This document shows, in pieces, positions 44,826-53,956 of a stretch of 64,000 bases of DNA. This DNA comes from Sphaerulina vaccinii (taxonomy: Eukaryota > Ascomycota > Dothideomycetes > Mycosphaerellales > Mycosphaerellaceae). Location of the stretch: assembly GCA_022570795.1 (NCBI GenBank), contig JAKUDP010000002.1, positions 1,488,001 to 1,552,000 on the forward strand. Direction: 5' to 3'. Both the position numbers and the translations under genes were made by a program. The notes beneath the pieces were generated by a model that saw nothing but the letters and a program-made list of their open reading frames with translations, was not told the origin of the DNA and did not search any database. How positions within the stretch are numbered: position 1 is the first letter of the stretch; every line of letters begins with the position of its first letter.

Positions 44826-46123
44826 TTACTCCCTCTTCACAGTACTGCCATCTGGCAGTTTCTTGACCCCATGAATGTCACCGAAACCGTCTCTGCCGAA
44901 TATGCCTTCCTCGCGATAACTGTCGGCGAGACTCCTCTTGGGATCTTCATCTGGCAATCCAAACTGCCGTCTGACTTTCAGCACTTCATCTCTCATAGCT
45001 AGCGTGACTTCTATTCTCAGCTGCTGAGCTTCTCGACCATATCTCAGCTCGTCGTCAGTGATCACGCCGAGCTTTTCGGCTTGCTCTCCTGCTTCGCTCT
45101 CGGTCACAGCTTTCCGCCTCGCTCGTTCTTTCATTTTCCGCCATCTTTCCCGGAAAGGCTCCAATAGTAGCTCTCGATTTACCCTCTCGCCAAATGCGAC
45201 AGTGACATCTTTGCCTGCTCGCGGTAGGAAGCGCGGCCATGTTCGTTCGTTGTCCATGACATGCTGTGGTCCATCAATCCAGATTGGAATCACATCTGGA
45301 CAGGGCTCGCTCTCCAGGACTAGACGTGCAATTCCCCATTTGAAGTACCGCATCACTTGGGCAGGATGTTGATGAATCATTCCTTCGGGAAATATGTGTA
45401 CCCAAGCGTGGCGACGCAACGGGTACGCAGAAGGAGCAGGGAAAGTGTCGTAGCCGTTCGTGGTATAAGTCAGCTGAGAATTGCTGAAAGGATCCGTGGC
45501 TGGTAATGATGAAGGTAAAGGTAGAGTCTCCGTCGATGCTGATGGTGATGGAGAGGAAGGGTTATGCGGATCGCTGAGAAGTCGTATGCATTCTGTGATT
45601 GTTGGCTGAAAGAGGCCGCCGAACTTGGAATGCGCTGATCGATGTGTCGGTAATGTATTGCCATAGGAGAAGAAAGCAGACACGAAGCCGTTCTTGAAAC
45701 ATATGTCGTAGCTGCCCAGTGACCATCGCATGTTGTTCGGTTTCCAGAAATAGCGATGAGGCAGAACACCCCAGATCAGAGGGTCATCTAGACTTCGATG
45801 GTTTAGTACTCAGTTGGATAAGCGGATAGAGAATTGGCGTACATGCTGACATGATTTGATACTGTGAAAGGCTTGAGCATGATGTAGGTGAAGATAAGGT
45901 CTTTGCATAAGCTGGTCTACATACCGGTCACCAAACCTCTCGCTCGCCCTTGTTCGTCTTCACGTTCATCGAGCACCTGGAGGAACTGATCAAGTCCATG
46001 CACTTCGGTTCTGTTGAGTGCATACAGGAAGCTTCGACACAAGAAGCCCACGGTTCCGAGCGTCGCTGCGGAGGTGACTCGCCGCGGCAGAGATGGCTGG
46101 TATGGGCGCTCGTCTTCTGCCAT
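44826..46123 (-). CDS. TAZ1: tafazzin-like phospholipid-lysophospholipid transacylase
   Basis: Exons 46123..45925, 45861..45843 (only 19 nt) and 45792..44826, introns 63 and 50 nt; 394 aa. The micro-exon restores the acyltransferase HX4D motif: VSNHVSILDDPLIWGVLP reads only when all three exons are joined (His about 70, Asp about 75). Downstream are the tafazzin-type WSLGSYDICFKN, the insertion-flanked WVHIFPEGMIHQ, and RYFKWGIARLVLES, where cardiolipin remodelling enzymes have FPEG. A Ser/Pro-rich insert of about 60 residues precedes FPEG, as in other fungal homologues. Expected at mitochondrial membranes, remodelling cardiolipin acyl chains. Divergent from the F-box-like gene, 313 bp away. 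Confidence 0.9.
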
Positions 46124-46436
46124 ATCTCCGGCTTGATGTTATTGATAATACATGGAGAAGAGAAAAGTACACAATGATACAGATTGAGTGCTGTTGTCCA
46201 AGCAGGGAGTGGGAGTGGTAAGGTTTTTGTTGGCACGTGCTTTCAGATTTTAGCGTGGAAGTTTCGTGCTCGTCTCCACCTCCTCGGACTTGGCTCCTTC
46301 ACCTCTCTCGAACAACATCCGACACAATTCATTACAACAACGAGTAAGGTCACGCTCTTGCACTCACATCTCAACATCGTGTTGCAAATTGTCCAGACAG
46401 ACAAGACTTCAACAATAAGCACCACTCGCTGCGACA
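46124..46436. promoter_or_regulatory. short divergent promoter, tafazzin / F-box gene
   Basis: 313 bp separate the two divergent ATGs, so the promoter is shared or back-to-back. No factor site is claimed. Confidence 0.5.
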
Positions 46437-47266
46437 ATGGCCGCCAACACAGTCTTCAGCACAGTGGAACTGCTCGAGTTCATCCTTGAAGAGAACCTCG
46501 TGCGAGATCTCGCCAACGCTTACAAAGTGTGCAAGACCTGGCGCGACACCACAGATGACTCTGTCAAGCTTCGACGACCACTTTTCCGATCCGCAAGCGA
46601 GGTAGTAATCTACAACAGAGGCGACCTTCACGGCAAGGACTCAGGCCCATCGAAGCACAGTAGGATCAAGCTCCTGATGCCAACATTTGTTCTCAATCCT
46701 TTCCTGCGCCGATTTCTGAGCACCAGACGCAAGGCTTATTTTCCCTCCCCGACCAAAAGTGCACAATGCATGGCGTTCATGCCAATCACAGAGCACTTCA
46801 GCTTCAAACAGTGCAAACTTGCGAGTAACTCGTGGAGAGAGATGCGTACGTTGAAACTACCTAACGCTCTCATAAAGGCGCGCAAGCGTGGAGACGTCTC
46901 TCCTGAGTACCTTATATTCGCATTACAACTGCTTATCTGCCACAACTCTAGTACTCACACAGCCGCCAAGCATGAGCACAGTGCTCAATGCTCCCTGCAC
47001 CCGCCTTTTTAAACTTCGAGGCAAAGGTTGGCCAATCTAACAAGGTCAAAGGTATCACGATGGGCGACTTGGCCACCACTATGGCGCGTCACGTTGACCT
47101 CTGCGACGTTTGCAGCTACGATCAGGAGCTGAATTGGACTATGTTCTGGGGCAACACCTTCCTAGAGATGGGAGACACCTACAAGTACCGAAAAGTGGTC
47201 AATGCCCTGGAAGAACTGGACGCGTCAAGCATATCTAAGGCAGGCCAGCGATTGCACCGTTGCTGA
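46437..47266 (+). CDS. F-box-like protein, exon structure unresolved
   Basis: The ATG at 46437 opens a 191-codon frame with an F-box-like N-terminus (VFSTVELLEFILEENLVRDLANAYKVCKTWRD, written here in part: ELLEFIL, VRDLANAYKVCKTWRD). It then has the SWREM motif typical of a fungal F-box family. After that the frame loses character and stops at 47012, while the matching continuation (GITMGDLATTMARH, YKYRKVVNALEELD) is in another frame, 46988..47266. An intron (possible donor GTACGT near 46846, acceptor before 46970) or a frameshift must join them. Expected role: substrate adaptor of an SCF ubiquitin ligase. Confidence 0.55.
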
Positions 47267-47700
47267 AGGACCTGGAAATTGCATTGAGGAGTCTGGCTAT
47301 GGCTGCGGTCAAGCTTGCCGCACTGCTGCTCGTACGTGTTGAGTACATCGGCCCATCAGGAGTCTGAGCGAAAGCGGCGGGCGAGACGAAGAAAGCAGAT
47401 TTTCAACTCTGGAGACGACGAATGACCAGGCTACCAAGGTAGCAGACCGACTGCGCTAGACACTCAACAGCGAAACGGAGAGGGACTGATCAAATTTTCG
47501 GACTCTCTGTGCCAACTCGCGGTGACTGTGCCAACAAGGTGGAGATCGACTGCGACTAGTTTTCTACGAGGGAAACGGGAACATGACCCGACCTCACGCC
47601 ACAAGCTGCACAATTGCCGACACATACATAGACCTGTCTGGCTTCATGGAAATCATGAGTGGAGGGTCTGCATTGAGATCTAGTAAGTGCTGCACTACTA
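47267..47700. other. intergenic between F-box gene and coiled-coil remnant
   Basis: About 430 bp with no persuasive frame or repeat. Confidence 0.4.
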
Positions 47701-48052
47701 TGTAGCGTCTTCAGCTCCGGCAATCGCACTCGCCTCGAGCTTTGCAAGTCCTGTCATATTGTCAGCTATCTGATTGTGTTTAACTGATGCGTTATACTCA
47801 CTGTTTCTGAATTCATCATTGTCCTTCCGCAATCTCGACACTTCGTCTTCTCCGCTTGATGCACTGTTTGCTTGCGAACCCTTCAATGCCTGATGAGCGT
47901 ATTGCAAAAGAGCATCTTTCTCTTGCGCAGCTATAGTCGCGTCTACTTGCAGTGCTTCGACCTTCTGCGTTAGGATCTCATTCAGGATAGATCTCCCTCA
48001 CCTCCTCATTACTGATCTCCTGCTTCCACTGCCCTTCTTCACCTCCTTGGAC
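47701..48052 (-). pseudogene. remnant of a coiled-coil protein gene (3' end)
   Basis: The minus strand reads as coiled-coil sequence without a start codon: GQWKQEISNEEVREI, then one frame over NEILTQKVEALQVDAT and AAQEKDALLQYAHQAL. It then runs to RLRKDNDEFRN and, across a good intron (GTGAGT...GCTGAC...ACAG), LAKLEASAIAGAEDAT-stop at 47701. A one-base frame change splits the first two parts, and no 5' part exists because the 535-aa gene ends 1 nt upstream of this stretch. It is read as the truncated 3' end of an older gene, or less likely a further exon of the 535-aa gene, whose TGGTAAGT end resembles a splice donor. Confidence 0.5.
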
Positions 48053-49660
48053 TTACCACACGAGTCTGCCTTGAATTCTCATATCTCTAACCAGTGAAAG
48101 CATGTTCACATCTTCGCCTTGGTTCAAATCGTTGGTAGCGCCAATCTTGCACCAATGCAACATCATTCTCATCATTAGCAGCACTCTATGCTGGTCATCC
48201 GTCGTGGCGTAGTCTTGCAACTGAGCGCCGTGAAACGTCGCTAATCTCTTTCCATCCTCATATCTGCCGAACATTTCCATCCATCCCGGCGTCATCGCTC
48301 GCAAGTTTTCAAGAGAAGCTACTTGTACGTTTCTCCAACCTGTGTGTTGTATGTCTTCTGGACTTGTAAGAACTGGTCCGCAGCCCGTGATGTCGTTGAC
48401 GACTAAAGTTAAATCGAAATCGAGCATTGGAAATGTGTTGTTGAGCCACGTAAACAGGTCTGGATGCGTCGAGTATGCATCTACTCCACAATGAAGGAGT
48501 TGTACTGTTTGTCGTCGGCCCTGAACCTCTGCGAGGGCGTTGCGTTGTATAAGGACAGCTACCAACCATAGAACATCTCGGTGAGTCTTTTGTTTCATGT
48601 GCTTAGAATGCTTGGAATTGTATACCGGCTCCCATGCGTTGGTCAAGCTGGACAAAGCGATCTGATCGACACAAAAATCAATGGGTCCAGTTGCGATACC
48701 TTCTGCAGCAATTTCTAGTATCTTAACGTTTCTTCCTGGTCCTTTTTCTGGTGGCGTTGGTGTGGGCGTGTAGCGGTCTTGCTCATTCTTCTCCATATGT
48801 TCGTGCCAGTAGGTTTTGAGCGTGTCCAGACTGTCTTGCTTGTGGGCTCGCGTAACTGCACTTACGTATCTGCTATTCCGGGCAAAGTAGATGCGGACGT
48901 CGTAGGATCTCTGTGTGACTGACTGTGTAGGCCCAGAGTAATCGCGCAGAATTCGGTTGATTTCTGTACTTGAGGGTATTGCATACCGCGGATTTGTTGA
49001 TACGATTTCGTTGTTGACCTCGAATGGCGGATGTGCGAGGAGTCTCAGGATCGCCACACTCGACTCAATGATTAACACTGTTATGTTCTTTTTCATCGGC
49101 TTGGTCTTGCGTCGTGCAGCATAAGGCTTGAGTCGTTCAATAAGCGTATCGACATCCATTGGGCCGTAAACTTCGAGCAGATCGCAGATAGCGGTCACGT
49201 ATGGAACGTCGCATGCCTCAGGTGGGATCTCATTCTCCTTCTCCTTCTCCTTTTCCATTTCAGGTTCCATTTCAGGTTCCATTTCAGCTTGAGCCTCCTG
49301 TTCCATAAGAACTCTGATTCTTTCATCCCAATGTTCTTGTTCAATCCCCATTCGTACTGTTGCATCTTCCTCGTTGAAGATGTCCTTGAAAAGATCCTCC
49401 TCGTCCCAATCCATTTCACTTCCTGCACCCGCCAATTCCTCTATATCCTGTTGTTCATTGTAGTCGTCGAGCTTCGCGTCTTCTTCGTCGGCATACTGGG
49501 TAACTGCCTTGTCTTTGGCCTCTTCGTCGAGCTTGTCCTTTGCCCATCTGCTCGATGGCTGGAGTATGAATTGACCTTGAGAGTGCTGGTGCTTTATTTG
49601 TGCAGTTTCGGCTTTCTTCTGAGCTGCCCTCACAGCTCTGGCACCTTTTCCTCGTGCCAT
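48053..49660 (-). CDS. unrecognised 535-aa protein, acidic N-terminal third
   Basis: Intronless, 535 aa, ATG at 49660. Residues 1-45 are basic (MARGKGARAVRAAQKKAE). A Glu/Asp-rich region (QYADEEDAKLDD, EMDWDEEDLFKDI) and a short repeat EMEPEMEPEMEKEKEKE follow. From about residue 150 the protein looks globular (YVTAICDLLEVYGPMDVDTL, DVRIYFARNSRYVSAVTRA, VLWLVAVLIQRNALAE, WRNVQVASLENLRAMTPGWM). I recognise no family. The C-terminus ends GRLVW at TGGTAAGT, a perfect donor, so a further exon is possible. A decayed copy of its 5' end lies at 51806..52065 in the same orientation, so it belongs to a small duplicated family. It sits beside a higher-order minisatellite. Confidence 0.65.
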   Translation of the reverse strand: MARGKGARAVRAAQKKAETAQIKHQHSQGQFILQPSSRWAKDKLDEEAKDKAVTQYADEEDAKLDDYNEQQDIEELAGAGSEMDWDEEDLFKDIFNEEDATVRMGIEQEHWDERIRVLMEQEAQAEMEPEMEPEMEKEKEKENEIPPEACDVPYVTAICDLLEVYGPMDVDTLIERLKPYAARRKTKPMKKNITVLIIESSVAILRLLAHPPFEVNNEIVSTNPRYAIPSSTEINRILRDYSGPTQSVTQRSYDVRIYFARNSRYVSAVTRAHKQDSLDTLKTYWHEHMEKNEQDRYTPTPTPPEKGPGRNVKILEIAAEGIATGPIDFCVDQIALSSLTNAWEPVYNSKHSKHMKQKTHRDVLWLVAVLIQRNALAEVQGRRQTVQLLHCGVDAYSTHPDLFTWLNNTFPMLDFDLTLVVNDITGCGPVLTSPEDIQHTGWRNVQVASLENLRAMTPGWMEMFGRYEDGKRLATFHGAQLQDYATTDDQHRVLLMMRMMLHWCKIGATNDLNQGEDVNMLSLVRDMRIQGRLVW

Positions 49661-50012
49661 TGTGTGTTGTTAGCGAATGGCAGTATACCTATGAGAGGGT
49701 GACAGGTCGTGTATGTTGGAAGGCTGTGTTGTGTTGTAGTGGAAGAGTCCTGAGGAGAAGTTGAGAAGATGTTGTGGGTGGCGAGATATGAATTTGGGAA
49801 GGAGCGTCGCTCTTGCCGTCCAAATTCCCAAACTCGCATCTCTGCCCTCTCAAGCGCTGGAACAACGCATGAAGCTCTGTGGTCAGCATGGATGTCATTA
49901 TAGTCAGAGAAAGGGGCTGTATCTTGTCCTACAAATGTAGTATGTATCTTGTGCCAATGTCGTGTGCCTTCCTAGTATGATTTCCCGCACCTCGCAAACG
50001 TTGAACTTCGGT
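49661..50012. other. promoter side of the 535-aa gene
   Basis: About 350 bp of presumed promoter between the gene start and the satellite array. Nothing specific seen. Confidence 0.4.
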
Positions 50013-50490
50013 GAGACTCACGACAGTACTGGATCTCCACGCTGGCAGGACACTCACGACCGTACTGGACCCACGCTGGCAGGACACTCACGACCGCGGC
50101 CAGCAGCATCGATGTTGCATACCTCAGTGAGGCAGTTCATCGACGATGTTGCATACCTCAGTGAGGCAGTTCATCGCTGGCAGGACACTCACGACAGTAC
50201 TGGATCTCCACGCTGGCAGGACACTCACGACAGTACTGGATCCAGCAGCATCGATGTTGCATACCTCAGTGAGGCAGTTCATCGACGATGTTGCATACCT
50301 CAGTGAGGCAGTTCATCGCTGGCAGGACACTCACGACAGTACTGGATCTCCACGCTGGCAGGACACTCACGACAGTACTGGATCCAGCAGCATCGATGTT
50401 GCATACCTCAGTGAGGCAGTTCATCGACGATGTTGCATACCTCAGTGAGGCAGTTCATCGCTGGCGAGGAGACTTACGGGACTCCATTCA
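50013..50490. repeat. nested higher-order minisatellite, 142-bp unit
   Basis: Two adjacent 142-bp units (50176-50317 and 50318-50459) read identically, base for base, by eye. A diverged, slightly shorter unit (50041-50175) precedes them, and partial edges lie at both ends. Each unit contains two copies of monomer A (starting GCTGGCAGGACACTCACGAC, 36 and 41 bp) then two copies of monomer B (starting GATGTTGCATACCTCAGTGA, 34 and 31 bp). The pattern is therefore AABB repeated. The period is not a multiple of three, so protein-like frames here (for example DVAYLSEAVHR) rotate and are not coding. Confidence 0.93.
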
Positions 50491-51805
50491 CGGCCCTAAG
50501 AGAAGTATATGTTGCGCTCTGCAGTTTCTCATCAGCATGGTCCTCTCCATCAGCGAGATGTGTCCTACTGACATTAGGTCATCGCTGAACACCTCTGGTG
50601 CTCCCCATATGCCGCAGCATAGCCCACCAGCTCATCGCTTTCGAAAGTCGCCCATCTCAATTCATCCACATACCTCGCGACCCAATCGATTCGATTCGAC
50701 CTCATCTCTCGCCGCCCTCTCGACACGAGCCAGCTCATCTTGCCGCCCTCTCGAATCTTGCCAGCTCTTATCTTGATTCCTGGCGCAGTGTAAGACGCAA
50801 CGCGTAGCTGAAAGAGTTGAAGCCTAGATCCAGGAACAGAAGAGCATTGTTTAGAGCCGACAGCGAGTAATAGTGTGGGCGCGATGTGCGCTACGACCAG
50901 AGGCAGGGAGTCGAGATATGTTTGATATGCACCTCAGTGCGCGCAGACTTGTTGTGGCCGGCCAAGAAACTTGCACACGAGAGGATCGGCTTTGATGCGA
51001 GTGCATCTGGTTGAGCTTTCTATCTGCACAGTTTGAGATGCCAGAGTGTTGGCGCTGCTGGACAACGCGCACTCGACTATGCAATGATTTATGGCGCGCA
51101 GCGCGGCGCATAGCGCTGCAGCTTGAGAAATCTTCTTCGCACAATCTGGATGTCTTCTGGGTATGGCGGTGTTGTTGTGTAAGCGCGGTGTCGCTCATTT
51201 CGTATCATGTGTCGAGACCCAGAACGCTTTCAGCAGAATGCTTTAGGACATGCTCTGGACATGACTAGAGCACATGTCTAGCGGTGGATGAAAGTCAAAT
51301 CTCGGATGCATGAAAGAGCGAAGGGCTCGTAGATGCAGTTTCAACTTTCTACTGCGGAGCGCGATTGCCGTGGGCTACCAGTATCTGAGCGCGACCTGGA
51401 CCGCGCGGAGGTCAGTGGACTTTTGACGCAGACCTCGATGAGTGGATGGTAGCTGAGATTTACAACATGGAATTCTCAACTACGCAACCATATATGTTAG
51501 CGAAATTTCGCTGGCCCTGGAGCGTGAACAACTGCGATAGGATCGGGACGACTGTACAGCTCTGCGATATCTGGACGGCCACGAATATCGGGATTATCGG
51601 GAGAAGGCCAGATCTCTGGATCCTAGGATGACACGAGTGGGTCGATCTTTACAACACATATTCTCAGAGTCTTTCTCAGAGGCTTTCTCAGTTCCGAGAG
51701 TACGACCTATAGGTACAACGATCTGTGATCCCAGGATCTATTGGATCGGTGCCCATGATATCGTGGAACGCTCCCTCGACGAGAGAATTATCCGAATACG
51801 CTATA
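50491..51805. other. gene-free region between satellite and decayed paralogue
   Basis: About 1.3 kb. It holds short direct repeats (for example CCAGCTCATCTTGCCGCCCTCTCGA-like pairs at about 50710-50765, and TCTCAGAG/GGCTTTCTCAG runs near 51662-51692) and no credible gene. It may include the unrecognisably decayed 3' part of the paralogue that begins at 52065. Confidence 0.5.
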
Positions 51806-52065
51806 CCTCCCATTCCATCTCAGTATCCTCCTCCCGCAGACAGTTCTATCTTCAGTTGTCGCAGCAAGTCGTCGAGCTATACGAACACTCTTTTCGCATA
51901 CTGAGTAACCGCGTCGTTGTTGGCGTCGTCGTGGAGCTGGTGTCTCACCCATCTGGTTGAGAGTCGGCATATGTTCGAGTTCTTGGATTCTAGGATCCTT
52001 TTCTGGCAGCTTTCGATTCGTGTTGCATTTTGCGCAGGCGCATCGTAGCTCTTTTCCTCAGGCAT
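51806..52065 (-). pseudogene. decayed copy of the 5' end of the 535-aa gene
   Basis: From an ATG at 52065 the frame reads 62 codons to a TAG at 51877, then homology continues past the stop. The Met-to-Arg-Trp distance is exactly 39 residues in both copies. The following block shares RW....L...A...AVTQYA with the 535-aa protein, 11 of 22 residues identical by eye. Nucleotide similarity goes on through LDD and an AGATGGAATGGGAGG stretch matching AAATGGATTGGGACG. No 3' part was recognised. It is a truncated, mutated paralogue lying in the same orientation about 2.4 kb upstream of the intact gene. Confidence 0.75.
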
Positions 52066-52326
52066 AATGCGTTGTTGGCGTATGGCGATGCAGTTATGAA
52101 GTGGTAGCGTGCTGTGTATGAAGGATGATCGAGTTGGTTGAGCGTGGTGTTGTTGTGATGTTGTTGTGAGAGAATGAAGTCTCAGAGAAGATTCCTCGGT
52201 CGCCCCTTCCCCACTTCGACACGTCTCTCACAACCTCTTCCAACTCAAGCACTTCCGAACTCCACCTACGAACATCATCGCAGACATCACTGCACTGGCC
52301 AGACATTGCCATTGACCACCAACACA

Positions 52327-53450
52327 ATGCCTTCCGCCGTCAATCCATTCCCGGTGCTGCGGACAATCGCCTTCCGCCCACGACCAGCTGTCATCCGCCG
52401 CAGCAATGTGGTCATGGGAGTCAAGCGACGCACTTTTGCAGACAGCAGCAAAGACTTGCCCAAAGCCGAGGGCGATGTGGGACCCAACATGCAGCAGGCC
52501 GAGCATGTCAGCGAAGAAGCAGCGCAGATGGCCAAGATCCAGGGCGGAAAAGGACCAGACATCGAGGGTCAAGGCACGCCCGTGCAGGATGTCAGTACTT
52601 CTCTGTATACTGGCAGAGAGGAGGTACTAATCGAAGACAGATCTTGAAAGAGGAGAAGGAGACGCGCAAGAATGCACCACAGGTCATGAAGGACGACGCC
52701 AAAGCCGGCAACACAACGAAGCCTCAGACACGCCAGTTCTCGACATATGCGCGCCGAAGACTGGAAGTACAGTCGTCACGCGCACCACCATCAGAGATTG
52801 AGCAGTCGTTTGCGTCCACAGCCGCCGCCGACTACAGCGCATCCACCTCCGCCGAGATCGACACATCCGAGCCAAAGGGCCACAAATTCCCACTCCCGCC
52901 GATTCCTCTGCCCCGGGAGCTGGTCAAAGATCACAGGTACGACCCTGTCGTCACTCAAGTTACCAACCTGCTCATGAAAGATGGGAAGAAGTCAGTAGCT
53001 CAGCGCAATATGAGCGTCCTCCTCAACATCCTCCGAACCTCCCCCGCGCCCACGTACAACCCCAATCGACCTTTACTTCCTGGCGCACCGCCTGCATCAC
53101 ATCTCCCACTAAACCCGACCCTCTACCTCACTCTAGCCGTTGATAGCGTTGCGCCTCTCCTACGTATCCGATCACAGAGGGGTGCCGCTGGTGGTGGTGT
53201 GGCTTTGCAGATTCCTGTACCACTAGGCCTAAGACAAAGAAGACGGACGGCATTCATGTGGATATTGGACGCGGCGGTGAAGAGGAAGAGTAAAGGGAGT
53301 GGTAATGATATGTTCGCGCAAAAGGTTGCCGAAGAGATCATTGCTATTGTGGAAGGGAGAAGTGCTGTGTGGGAAAAGAGGACGGGCGTACATAAGCTGG
53401 CTACTACTGCGAGAGCGAACTTGAACTACAGTATGCGTGGGCGAAGGTAG
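52327..53450 (+). CDS. RSM7: mitochondrial small ribosomal subunit protein uS7m
   Basis: Exons 52327..52590 and 52641..53450, 50-nt intron (GTCAGT...GACAG); 357 aa. The N-terminal 130 residues are a mitochondrial presequence plus extension, with an Arg-rich start (VLRTIAFRPRPAVIRRSNVV). The S7 domain follows: DPVVTQVTNLLMKDGKKSVAQRN, the insert with NPTLYLTLAVDSVAPLLRI, then VPLGLRQRRRTAFMWILDAA and FAQKVAEEIIAIVEGRSAVWEKR ending HKLATTARANLNY. It binds the 3' domain of the mitochondrial small-subunit rRNA. The second exon begins ILKEEKETRKN, and reading through the intron would stop, so splicing is required. Confidence 0.9.
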
Positions 53451-53956
53451 GCTCACGTAGTACACGGGACGTTTGAAGGAACAGGAAAGACATGTACAAA
53501 ATGTATAGCAACTCGTCTATCAAGCCCCCTTCCGGTATTGGAATGACGCTCATTCGCACTCTCTTTCGATTGGAAGCGCCTGGATGAGTCACGAAAGGAC
53601 TTTGTACGGGCGTTGAGTCGCCAGCAATGCCGCAATCATTGCAAGGAGGCGTGAGAACGGCATACCATCGGGCCAAGAGAAAGGATCGTCTGCATTGGCG
53701 ATTAGTCACTAGTCAAATCCTCCGGCTATGCAGGCCCCACTTTCGATCCGTTTCTGTCACGATTGTGATAGGGCAGCACAAGGTGCACCAACATTGCCTT
53801 TGATTGCATTCAGCTACCTGAAAAGTATCCAGGCTTTCAGTATGTTATGGACAACCGACTTCCGAGGCCATCTGCAGGATTCTGCCGGCCCTCGCAAGTG
53901 TGCGTGATGATATCCAAACTGAAGCTCGTGGACAGACAACAGATGTCAGGCCTGGT
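53451..53956. other. intergenic, no gene seen
   Basis: About 500 bp between two co-oriented genes. A 101-codon minus frame at 53404..53709 is not protein-like. Confidence 0.4.

Noticed and set aside
50013..50490. Possible CRISPR array
   Set aside because: Monomers are directly adjacent with no unique spacers, the units are longer and doubled (AABB), and the genome is eukaryotic.
49962..50776. Overlapping plus-strand frames of 100-162 codons through the satellite with repeated DVAYLSEAVHR and WQDTHDSTGS peptides
   Set aside because: The 142-bp period is not a multiple of three, so the frame rotates between units; the peptides are a by-product of a repeat that lacks stops.
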